Positions 47,165 through 55,776 of a stretch of 64,000 nucleotides of DNA are shown one piece after another. The position numbers were made by a program, and so were the translations under genes. Location of the stretch: positions 2,480,001 to 2,544,000 of the forward strand of contig NZ_LT906434.1 in the NCBI RefSeq assembly GCF_900187305.1, in the 5' to 3' direction. The notes under the pieces were generated by a model. That model had not been told where the DNA came from. It saw only the letters and a program-made list of their open reading frames with translations, and made no database searches. The stretch comes from Neisseria zoodegmatis. Lineage in GTDB: Bacteria > Pseudomonadota > Gammaproteobacteria > Burkholderiales > Neisseriaceae. Position 1 is the stretch's first letter, and every line of letters begins with the position of its first letter.

Positions 47165-48412
47165 ATGGAAGAAAAACTATCAGTTGGTAACATCTCTTCA
47201 ATCCCCTCTAACTTACCCACTTTCAAATTGCCATATTCGCATAACAATAATGAGAATAAGGTAGTCTCAAAAATGCCGAGACTATTGGTTGTTTTTGGGA
47301 CAAGACCTGAGGCTATTAAAATGGCTCCGTTAGTTGATGGCTTAAAAAAAAGAAAAATCGATTTTCGAGTGTGCGTAACTGGACAACATCGCCAAATGCT
47401 TGATCAAGTCTTGGATTTATTTGAGATCACTCCTCACTATGATTTAGACATTATGAACAGTAAACAAACTTTGTCTACTGTGACATCAGCCATTCTTCAG
47501 AAAATACAACCTGTTATCGAAGATTACAAACCAACTGTTATTTGCGTTCATGGTGACACAGCCACAACATTGGCAACATCTTTAGCCGCTTACTACAACC
47601 AAATCGATATTGCCCACATTGAAGCCGGATTAAGAACCAGCAATATCTATTCACCCTGGCCGGAAGAAGGCAATCGTAAAATTACCGCCGCGGTAGCTAA
47701 ATATCACTTTGCACCTACTGAAAGCACAAAAAACAACCTGCTTCAAGAAGGAGTGTCTGCCCAAAACATTTATGTAACGGGCAACACCGTTATCGACGCT
47801 TTATTTTTAGCTTGCCAAAAAATCGAAAGCAAAAAAGAACTTCTAGAAAAATACGAGAATGAATTTTCTTATTTAAAAAATAAGAAAATCGTATTGATTA
47901 CGGGACACCGCCGAGAAAACTTCGGAAACGGCTTTGAAAATATTTGCCAAGCGATATCAGAATTAGCCGCTCAAAATCCTAACGTAGAGTTCGTATATCC
48001 TGTCCATCTCAACCCAAGTGTACGCGAACCCGTAAACCGTTTACTGGCAGGCAAATCCAATATCCATTTGATCGAACCTTTAGATTATCTGAGCTTCGTT
48101 TACTTAATGAAAATGTCTTACGTCATCCTAACCGATTCAGGTGGCATTCAGGAAGAAGCCCCTTCTCTAGGCAAACCTGTGCTGGTGATGCGAGACACAA
48201 CAGAGCGCCCTGAAGCAGTAGAAGCAGGAACAGTAAAACTGGTAGGCACTTCTCAACAAACCATTATTGAACAAGTAAATTTGTTACTTAACAACCAACG
48301 TGAGTATGAAAAAATGGCGGGAGCACACAACCCATACGGAGATGGCACAGCCGTAGACAGGATTCTCGCTATCTTTACCAACGAACAAATAAACCAACAA
48401 CTTGCCATTTAG
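47165..48412 (+). CDS. wecB: UDP-N-acetylglucosamine 2-epimerase (non-hydrolysing)
   Basis: The 415-residue cytoplasmic enzyme converts UDP-GlcNAc to UDP-ManNAc, the first committed step for the capsule precursor. It shows VFGTRPEAIKMAPLV, HIEAGLRTSNIYSPWPEEGNR, TGHRREN and LTDSGGIQEEAPSLGKP. Compared with usual WecB proteins (start at MPRLLVVFGTRP, base 47273) it has a 36-residue N-terminal extension. The upstream ATG has a GGAAAA site while the internal one has none, so the extension is kept. It heads the synthesis operon. Confidence 0.95.
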   Translation: MEEKLSVGNISSIPSNLPTFKLPYSHNNNENKVVSKMPRLLVVFGTRPEAIKMAPLVDGLKKRKIDFRVCVTGQHRQMLDQVLDLFEITPHYDLDIMNSKQTLSTVTSAILQKIQPVIEDYKPTVICVHGDTATTLATSLAAYYNQIDIAHIEAGLRTSNIYSPWPEEGNRKITAAVAKYHFAPTESTKNNLLQEGVSAQNIYVTGNTVIDALFLACQKIESKKELLEKYENEFSYLKNKKIVLITGHRRENFGNGFENICQAISELAAQNPNVEFVYPVHLNPSVREPVNRLLAGKSNIHLIEPLDYLSFVYLMKMSYVILTDSGGIQEEAPSLGKPVLVMRDTTERPEAVEAGTVKLVGTSQQTIIEQVNLLLNNQREYEKMAGAHNPYGDGTAVDRILAIFTNEQINQQLAI

Positions 48413-48466
48413 TAAACCGGCTTCTACAAAAGCCTATACCTTGAAATTTTCAAAGAGGAAAACGTC

Positions 48467-49735
48467 ATGTCAAAATTTGAGACCATTTCAGTAATCGGAT
48501 TAGGATATATCGGCCTTCCCACCGCTGCAGCTTTTGCGCAACAAGGGGTTAATGTAATCGGCGTAGATGTTAACCAACGCGCTGTAGACACAATTAATCA
48601 AGGCAAAATTCATATTGTAGAGCCGGATTTAGATATTGCCGTACACGAGTGCGTAACAAAAGGAACATTAAAAGCAACAATGGTTCCGGAACCTGCAGAT
48701 GCTTTTTTAATCGCCGTTCCAACTCCATTTAAAGGCTCAAATTACGAACCCGACCTCAGCTATATTGAAGCAGCCAGCAAAGCCATTGCTCCGGTACTGA
48801 AAAAAGGCGATCTCGTTATTCTCGAATCAACGTCCCCAGTGGGAGCAACAGAGCAAATGTCCGAATGGCTGGCAGAAGCCCGTCCTGATTTAAGCTTCCC
48901 TCAACAAGCCGGAGAAAACTCAGATATCCGCGTCGCTCATTGCCCCGAAAGAGTGCTACCAGGCCAAGTAATGCGAGAACTCATCGAAAATGACCGTATC
49001 ATTGGCGGCATTACACCCAAATGCTCTGAACAGGCCGTTTCCTTATATAAAATTTTTGTCAAAGGCGATTGCATCATTACCAATGCCCGCACTGCAGAGA
49101 TGTGCAAGCTCACCGAAAATTCTTTCAGAGACGTTAACATTGCTTTTGCCAATGAGCTTTCTATTATTTGCGATAAGCTAGACATCAATGTATGGGAATT
49201 GATTAACCTTGCCAACCGACATCCCCGTGTCAATATTTTACAACCGGGATGTGGCGTAGGCGGACACTGTATTGCCGTTGATCCATGGTTTATTGTCAAT
49301 AAAACACCTGATTTAGCTAAATTGATTCACATGGCTCGCTTAGTGAATGATGGAAAACCCGAATGGGTCATCAATAAAGTAAACGATGCCGTGATTGAAG
49401 CCTTGCAAAAAAATCCTAATAAAACCCTAGGGGACATTAAAATTGCCTGCTTAGGTCTAGCATTTAAGCCTGATATTGATGACTTGCGTGAAAGCCCTGC
49501 GTTAAAAATCACCGAACAACTTGCAGAAAAATATCCAAATCAAATTACAGCTGTTGAACCAAACATTGAAGCGTTGCCAGAACAATTAGCCACTATAAAT
49601 ATTAAACTTTCATCTTTACAACAAGCTTTAGAAGCTGCAGATGTGTTGGTAGTGCTGGTTGATCATAAAGAGTTTAAAGAAATCCAGGCGGTCTCAATAA
49701 ATGCGGTTTTAGTGGATACCAAAGGTATTTGGTAA
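48467..49735 (+). CDS. wecC: UDP-N-acetyl-D-mannosaminuronic acid dehydrogenase
   Basis: The 422-residue NAD enzyme oxidises UDP-ManNAc to UDP-ManNAcA. The Rossmann motif is GLGYIGLPTAAAFA, the catalytic Cys is in GCGVGGHCIAVDPWF, and LRESPALKI marks the C-terminal domain. With wecB it predicts that the capsule contains N-acetylmannosaminuronic acid or a sugar made from it. RBS GAGGAAAACG precedes the ATG. Confidence 0.95.
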   Translation: MSKFETISVIGLGYIGLPTAAAFAQQGVNVIGVDVNQRAVDTINQGKIHIVEPDLDIAVHECVTKGTLKATMVPEPADAFLIAVPTPFKGSNYEPDLSYIEAASKAIAPVLKKGDLVILESTSPVGATEQMSEWLAEARPDLSFPQQAGENSDIRVAHCPERVLPGQVMRELIENDRIIGGITPKCSEQAVSLYKIFVKGDCIITNARTAEMCKLTENSFRDVNIAFANELSIICDKLDINVWELINLANRHPRVNILQPGCGVGGHCIAVDPWFIVNKTPDLAKLIHMARLVNDGKPEWVINKVNDAVIEALQKNPNKTLGDIKIACLGLAFKPDIDDLRESPALKITEQLAEKYPNQITAVEPNIEALPEQLATINIKLSSLQQALEAADVLVVLVDHKEFKEIQAVSINAVLVDTKGIW

Positions 49736-49824
49736 TCTCCCTTACTTCTTAGCATGCAAAAGCGATGTTCTATACTTAAGAATATTGCTTTAAGTCATAT
49801 TAAATTTAGATTTAAAACAAAGAT

Positions 49825-52737
49825 ATGAATATATTGATTTTTGGTAGCTGTGTAACAAGAGATGCTTTTACCTTTGATAAGGCGGATGCATTTAAACTCG
49901 TTCGATATTTTGCACGCAGCTCGTTGGCAACCGCATTTAACTCTGTCAAAGTTGAAGATAGTTACACAGAACAATTGAAATCACCATTTCAACGAAAAAT
50001 TGTACATGCTGATTTTTGCAAAGAGTTTACCAATGAGCTTGTCGATAAACAATATGATTATCTGATTTTAGATTTTATAGACGACAGATATGATTTATTT
50101 AAATTTTCCGATGGTGGTAAGGTTTTATTGACTGCTGAATTAAAACAAACCGACTTTCTTAAAAGAAACCAAGACAAAGGCCGAATTGTTTCCGGTTGGT
50201 CAGAAGAATGGTTTCAAGAATGGCAAAAGGGCTGCTTGCAATTTATTAAAAAAGCTCAAGAACACAACTTATTGCCAAAAATCTTACTCAACAAAGTATA
50301 TTGGACCCCCCAACTTACCAACGGGGAAATATTTTATGACGAAACGAAAGTGATACAAGCGAACAACTTCCTTGAGCGACAGTATGGCTTTATTGAGAAG
50401 TTTTTAAACCACAATAATACCTTAAATTATACCTCTGATGTACTTTATGCGAATAAAGGACACATGTGGGGACTAAGTCCATTTCATTATATAGACGAGC
50501 TTTACCTGCTTATGCTAGATCAACTGAAAGATGACTCATTGCGCGCAGAAATCCGCAATGAGCGTATTTCAGCATCAAGCGGAGTAGAAGTTGTAGCGAA
50601 TACATTAACCAATCAACCTCTTTCAAATATGAAACAAAGTTTTTCAAACGAGCTTCATACCATTAAAGAGCAGTTATCCTACATCCGTAAAAATTCCCGC
50701 CAGCAATTGCAGCTAACTCAACAATTGCAGGATAAAAGCACTCAATATGAGCAAACCATTCATGAACTGACTAAAAATCTGGAAAAGGTAAAAGCAGAGT
50801 TGAATGCAGCAAACCAAAAAATTCAACAAACCAAACAACAGTTAGAAAATACGCTTTCGTTTAAGCTAGGTTACACCTTAATTCATTCAACCAAATCATT
50901 TGGCAATTTTATCTCCTTACCAGGTGATTTAATTAAGTTAATGAGCTATGCCAAATCCAAAAAAGAAAATAAAAACTTACCTTCCATAAAAAAAGCTGTT
51001 AAATCAAACTCTTTCCCTAAAGTTGACAGTCAATTTAAAAAGCAGTACGGCATTAGGTTTATTTCAATTTTGGATGAAATATCTCATACCTCGTTTGAAA
51101 GTGAATTTCAGCTTTTCCAATTGAACAAAACCACCTTTGAAGCACAAATCAAAGGCTCTTCATCTTCGGGCTTTTTAATTGAAAGCTGCTGGAAAGGCAA
51201 TTTTGGTGCTTGGGAATACGCCTTTACTTCTCCCAACTTGCAACACCAAAACGCCCAAAATTTATTGAAAGCCTTAGATATCGCAAAAGAACGTAACTTC
51301 CCAATAGTCTTTTGGAATAAAGAAGATCCAATGCACTACGAGAAGTTTTTACCCATTGCATCAAAATGTGATGTGATATTCACAACCGACAGCAATAAGG
51401 TCAAAGATTATCAACGCGATGTACCGAATGCCAAAGTGGATACTCTGCTTTTTGCTGCCAATATCAACATCTGCAACCCTGCCAACCGTTTCCGTAAAGA
51501 GCATGAAAATATCTGCTTTGCCGGATCTTATTACGGTGTAGGCCATGACGATCGCAAAAAACAAATGGATGCCTTATTGCCTACTATTATCAAATTTCAA
51601 GGAGCCATTTACGACCGAATGTCTCAAACCGGCAACGAACGTTATGCCTATCCTCGTAAATACCGTAAATTTATACGTCCGGCTGTTCCATTCAGAGAAA
51701 TTGTAGATATTTACAAACAGTTTAAAATCTTTTTGAATGTAAATACCATCACTGATTCTCCAACAATGATGTCCCGTCGTGTTTATGAATTGCTGGCATG
51801 CGGCACCCCAGTGATTTCCACACCATCTATGGCTATTGATGAGCAGTTTAAAGGCATTGTCCAAGTAGCCAAAAATGCCAAAGAAGCTAATAAAATTGCC
51901 AAAAGATTGCTGGAAAATGAATGGGAATGGCTAAGGATTTCACATCTTGGCTATCGCGAAATTATGCTCAAGCATACTTATGAGCACCGTGCTGTTCAAA
52001 TTGCCAATTCATTGGGAAAAAATATTCAGCAGGAGAAACCTTTAGCCAGTATTGTAGTCGCATCAAACCGCCCTCACTTTATCGACAGGATTGTTCAAAA
52101 CCTTAGCCAACAGGTTTATCCCAATGTAGAAGTTATTGTGATTGCTCAGAAATATACTGATGAGCAATTAGCTGAATTGGAACGTAAACTGAATAATAGC
52201 GGAAAAACATTTAAATCCATTCAGATAGTGCGTAACGACTCGGAAGATACATTGGGCAAACGCCTTAATCAGGGAATTTCACTATCAAAAGGCGAATATA
52301 TTGCCAAGTTTGACGATGATGACTTTTACTTCCCCAGTTACCTACAAGATATGCTCATACCTTTTAAATTTGGCGACTATGGTATTGTGGGTAAAAAAGA
52401 AATCTTTATTTATCTAGAGGGTCAAAACAAAACCTTTGTCCGTTACAAAGGACAACGCCATATGGAAACCGATTTTCTAACAGGTGCAACCCTAGTATTT
52501 TCAAGAAAAGCCCTAGCACAGCTTTCTTTCGGTGATTTAAATCGGGGAGAAGACTCAAATATTCTCGAGCAAGCCAAAAAATTAAAAATTAAAACATATG
52601 TTGCAGACCCGTTTAACTTTGTTGTTTATCGCTCCAAAGAGCTGTCTAACCATACTTGGCAGGTAGAAGATAAATTTTTCACTGATAAGGGTGTATTTAT
52701 AGGAGAAGGTTTGGCTGAGGATACAGTTAAACTATAG
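49825..52737 (+). CDS. Multidomain capsule glycosyltransferase (DUF6270-like, coiled coil, GT, GT2)
   Basis: The 970-residue protein has four parts. Residues 1-235 resemble DUF6270 (start MNILIFGSCVTRDAF), an SGNH-like domain of unknown role. About 270-345 is Gln- and Lys-rich coiled coil. About 390-735 is a CgeB-like glycosyltransferase with FWNKEDPMHYEKF, NVNTITDSPTMMSRRVYELL and CGTPVISTPSMAID. About 745-970 is a GT2 domain with IVVASNRPHFIDRI and the metal motif KFDDDDFYFP. Two transferase modules in one chain suggest a polymerase adding two alternating sugars, such as ManNAcA and a partner. The gene is AT-rich, unlike the flanking housekeeping genes. Confidence 0.8.
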   Translation: MNILIFGSCVTRDAFTFDKADAFKLVRYFARSSLATAFNSVKVEDSYTEQLKSPFQRKIVHADFCKEFTNELVDKQYDYLILDFIDDRYDLFKFSDGGKVLLTAELKQTDFLKRNQDKGRIVSGWSEEWFQEWQKGCLQFIKKAQEHNLLPKILLNKVYWTPQLTNGEIFYDETKVIQANNFLERQYGFIEKFLNHNNTLNYTSDVLYANKGHMWGLSPFHYIDELYLLMLDQLKDDSLRAEIRNERISASSGVEVVANTLTNQPLSNMKQSFSNELHTIKEQLSYIRKNSRQQLQLTQQLQDKSTQYEQTIHELTKNLEKVKAELNAANQKIQQTKQQLENTLSFKLGYTLIHSTKSFGNFISLPGDLIKLMSYAKSKKENKNLPSIKKAVKSNSFPKVDSQFKKQYGIRFISILDEISHTSFESEFQLFQLNKTTFEAQIKGSSSSGFLIESCWKGNFGAWEYAFTSPNLQHQNAQNLLKALDIAKERNFPIVFWNKEDPMHYEKFLPIASKCDVIFTTDSNKVKDYQRDVPNAKVDTLLFAANINICNPANRFRKEHENICFAGSYYGVGHDDRKKQMDALLPTIIKFQGAIYDRMSQTGNERYAYPRKYRKFIRPAVPFREIVDIYKQFKIFLNVNTITDSPTMMSRRVYELLACGTPVISTPSMAIDEQFKGIVQVAKNAKEANKIAKRLLENEWEWLRISHLGYREIMLKHTYEHRAVQIANSLGKNIQQEKPLASIVVASNRPHFIDRIVQNLSQQVYPNVEVIVIAQKYTDEQLAELERKLNNSGKTFKSIQIVRNDSEDTLGKRLNQGISLSKGEYIAKFDDDDFYFPSYLQDMLIPFKFGDYGIVGKKEIFIYLEGQNKTFVRYKGQRHMETDFLTGATLVFSRKALAQLSFGDLNRGEDSNILEQAKKLKIKTYVADPFNFVVYRSKELSNHTWQVEDKFFTDKGVFIGEGLAEDTVKL

Positions 52738-52801
52738 TGACATATATATTCCATGAAATATACATAAATTTATTATTTTATTACTGTGCGACTTAATTAA
52801 T

Positions 52802-54790
52802 ATGACACAATCAAACCCTTACGAGCCATCTATACATAATTTTCTTTATATTCAACGACCTATTGTCGAAGAAAATACTGTATTTTTTGAATGGAACCTT
52901 GATTACGATGAGCAAAAATCAGTAAACAATATATATATTGATTATTGCGATTTGGATATTTCATTGGTTCCATTGCAAGTCCACTATAATACAATTATCG
53001 GATTACTTTTAAACAAGTTAAGAAGCTCTGCTATTCCCACTATCGTAGTAACCCAAGATACCATACTAGAAGATATTGCTAAATTTTGGGTGTCTTACCA
53101 CAACCTGAAAAATGTTTATTTTTCCAATACTGAAAATGCTTTTTTAAGCAAATATCATATTTCTTCTTCGGAAGGTTCTGTCGGTATCTTATATGGCGGA
53201 GGGAAAGATTCTTATTGTGCTCTTGATATTTTGAGTAAAAATACCAAAATCAAACAAGTCAATTTAATCTCATTCGTTATCCCTGATACACATGTAAATA
53301 TTCAGCAGTTGGAAGAACGCAGGGATAATTTGATTCTTAGCCCCATATCCAATCAATACAATATTAATGTTTTTAAAATAAAAACCAATGCCCGTGCTGT
53401 TATTAAAGGCTACCATTTAGAATTGTATTTTGCACCTCTTGGCGTATTGGCTTGGTTAAATTTATTTGAATACATTACGTTTAGCTATGAATACTGTCAT
53501 TACTTTGTTCCTTTGAGCAAAGGTATGGGATTCGGTTTTGAACGCTCTCAGGTAGCCCACATTCAGAATATCAGCAACTTCTATTCATACCTGTTTTCAC
53601 ACCAGCCAGTAACCATCTTTAATGCCAACCAGCATCTATCCGAGCTTTCCGGTTTTGGCTATTTGTCAAAAAATAATGCCGATTTTTATAAAACGCTCGT
53701 AATGTGTGAGTCTACTGTTGATGTCAACCAAAAATGGTGCTGCTCCTGTACCAAATGTGCAGAATTTGTTTTATTTTCGGAGTTTTATAATTTAGGACAA
53801 TCCGATATTGATATAAATTGGTTTTTCAGTGAATCTTCATGGATAAACAAAGTCATTGACGAATTAAAACAATCGGAGAAAAAAGGTCCTTTCTTCAAAG
53901 GATTAACTTTTACACTTCATTTTGATTCATTCAAATTTGTGATTACCAAATTGAAAGACAGAGGCTTTGCTTTCCAAAACCGCAAAGCACAAAACAACTT
54001 TGATTTATTGGTTGAGCATTATTACGATAGGAGTATTCGCTCTGAAGATTGCTTTTATACCGACATATTAAATCAGGTTTATCCACCAAGCCTAAAGCAA
54101 GAAACATTTGCCCTGCTTAAGGCTGTATTGCCTGATTCGTTGGCTCCCAACAAAAAATCTTCAGGAATGGGCACACTTAGCTTTAACGCTGATTTACAGC
54201 CGGAAATTTACCAAGGCAACGTTAAAATTTCATCGGCTGATTTTTATACCGCATTAACGAATAAAAACCGGTTTCCCAAGCTCAATAACGACCCGTTGAA
54301 TGCTTATATACAAAATTATAAAGTTAAAACTTTAGGTACTTTAGCTAAAGCCAATTTATCCGTTGACGTTCATGCTTCTTACTGCGATGTGTGGATTGAT
54401 AAAAACCCTCCAATGAAAGACGAAGGATATGAAATATCATTAACAATACCGGTAGCCAAATCATTTAATTACTGTAGATTCAGGATAGAAATACCCCATC
54501 TAAGTGCCGAATTGGATAGCAGGTTTTCTTTTTCTGTAACTGTAAACGGTAAAACCAAGCCGGTTTCTTTGGCTGAACATAGAAATGTAATTTGCCAATT
54601 TGCGATAGAGAATGCCGGCAAAACAAACGGCTTTATTTCCATTCAGTTTTCAGTACAGGCAGTGCGGAATTTAGAGCCGTGGAGATGGGGTGCTGCGAGC
54701 AGGATAATATTGAGTGATATAAAGTTATATGAAACCCAAATATTATTAGATTATGAACATGATAAATTTATTTGTAACTTAAACTCATAA
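52802..54790 (+). CDS. Capsule-locus protein with PP-loop ATPase-like N-terminal half
   Basis: The 662-residue protein is not of a family I can name. Its N-terminal half has VGILYGGGKDSYCALDIL near residues 127-144, matching the SGGXDS PP-loop of ATP pyrophosphatases, followed by alternating strands and helices. Near residue 315 it has the cysteine cluster KWCCSCTKCAEFVLF. This combination resembles MurL (ATP-dependent glutamate epimerase) and other AMP-forming PP-loop enzymes. The C-terminal half from about 480 is beta-rich, perhaps carbohydrate-binding (YEISLTIPVAKSFNYCRF). It lies between two transferase genes, 4 bases before the next, so a role in modifying capsule sugars is inferred. Confidence 0.65.
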   Translation: MTQSNPYEPSIHNFLYIQRPIVEENTVFFEWNLDYDEQKSVNNIYIDYCDLDISLVPLQVHYNTIIGLLLNKLRSSAIPTIVVTQDTILEDIAKFWVSYHNLKNVYFSNTENAFLSKYHISSSEGSVGILYGGGKDSYCALDILSKNTKIKQVNLISFVIPDTHVNIQQLEERRDNLILSPISNQYNINVFKIKTNARAVIKGYHLELYFAPLGVLAWLNLFEYITFSYEYCHYFVPLSKGMGFGFERSQVAHIQNISNFYSYLFSHQPVTIFNANQHLSELSGFGYLSKNNADFYKTLVMCESTVDVNQKWCCSCTKCAEFVLFSEFYNLGQSDIDINWFFSESSWINKVIDELKQSEKKGPFFKGLTFTLHFDSFKFVITKLKDRGFAFQNRKAQNNFDLLVEHYYDRSIRSEDCFYTDILNQVYPPSLKQETFALLKAVLPDSLAPNKKSSGMGTLSFNADLQPEIYQGNVKISSADFYTALTNKNRFPKLNNDPLNAYIQNYKVKTLGTLAKANLSVDVHASYCDVWIDKNPPMKDEGYEISLTIPVAKSFNYCRFRIEIPHLSAELDSRFSFSVTVNGKTKPVSLAEHRNVICQFAIENAGKTNGFISIQFSVQAVRNLEPWRWGAASRIILSDIKLYETQILLDYEHDKFICNLNS

Positions 54791-54794
54791 ATTA

Positions 54795-55775
54795 ATGAAA
54801 ATATATTTAATTAGTGATGGATTAACTCAAAAATCCTTATCACTAGAACAAACTGAAATCAGCTTTAATTGGTTTTATCTTAACCATCTCAAACAATCGT
54901 TTTTATTGGTTGAATCCGCTTGGCTCGGCTATAAAAATCGGTGGAAATACAAAATCGCATCATATCCTGACGATCCCAACCGTACTAACAAAAAGTTAGT
55001 GCAGTTAGTTCAGACGGCCAAAGACAAGGGGATCCCAACTGTTTTTTGGAATAAAGAAGACTCGATTCATTTTGACCGCTTTATTGATTCTGCCAAACAT
55101 TTCGACCATATTTTTACCGTAGATCAAAATTGCGTAGAACGATATAGAGCAGTTGTGCCATCAGAAACTACGGTTGATGTAGCCATGTTCCCTGTTCAAC
55201 CTCGAATCCATAATTATCAAGGGTTTAATTTTAAGTATATGACCGCCAATTTTATTGGCAGCTACAGCAAACATATCCATAATAAGCGCAGGGAGCGGCA
55301 AGAATTATTGTTTAGAGCAGCTGCCAAAGCAGGTCTGCCAGTAACGATTTTTGATCGAAATTCTGATAGAAAATCAGATAATTACCGCTACCCAGAAGAA
55401 GAATTCAGTTTAACGGTACGCCCTGCCGTAGATTATATGCAAACTGCCGATATCTACAGGCAATTTGCCGTATCGCTTAATGTGAATACGATTGAAGATT
55501 CTCCAACTATGTTTTCCCGTCGTGTGGTAGAAGTGTTGGCTTGTGGTGGTATTTTAGTTTCGACACCAAGTTTGGCGATGGATAGGTTATTTAAAGATTA
55601 CTGCCATATTGTTCACTCTGAAGATGAGGCAGTAGCTTTATTTGAGCGTTTAAAACATGGCCCGTCCAAACAAGATTTAGAAATGGCTAAGGCTGGTGCA
55701 GATTTTGTGTTGAATCATTTTACATGGCAAAAATTTTTGGAAAAAATCGAAGCAGTGATTGCTTCTAAAAAATAA
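54795..55775 (+). CDS. CgeB-like glycosyltransferase, paralogue of the middle domain of the 970-aa protein
   Basis: The 326-residue protein matches the third part of the 970-residue protein along its length: FWNKEDSIHFDRF, then HIFTVDQNC, RPAVDYMQTADIYRQF, NVNTIEDSPTMFSRRVVEVL and CGGILVSTPSLAMD. This is the nucleotide-sugar-binding pattern of a GT-B transferase. It begins 4 bases after the PP-loop gene. It may add a first or side-chain sugar. A near-complete DUS lies in the coding sequence around 55010. Confidence 0.8.
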   Translation: MKIYLISDGLTQKSLSLEQTEISFNWFYLNHLKQSFLLVESAWLGYKNRWKYKIASYPDDPNRTNKKLVQLVQTAKDKGIPTVFWNKEDSIHFDRFIDSAKHFDHIFTVDQNCVERYRAVVPSETTVDVAMFPVQPRIHNYQGFNFKYMTANFIGSYSKHIHNKRRERQELLFRAAAKAGLPVTIFDRNSDRKSDNYRYPEEEFSLTVRPAVDYMQTADIYRQFAVSLNVNTIEDSPTMFSRRVVEVLACGGILVSTPSLAMDRLFKDYCHIVHSEDEAVALFERLKHGPSKQDLEMAKAGADFVLNHFTWQKFLEKIEAVIASKK

Positions 55776-55776
55776 T

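Noticed and set aside
55759..55776. TTG start for lipA overlapping the previous gene
   Set aside because: ATG 55777 fits the family N-terminus; the TTG has no better ribosome-binding site.
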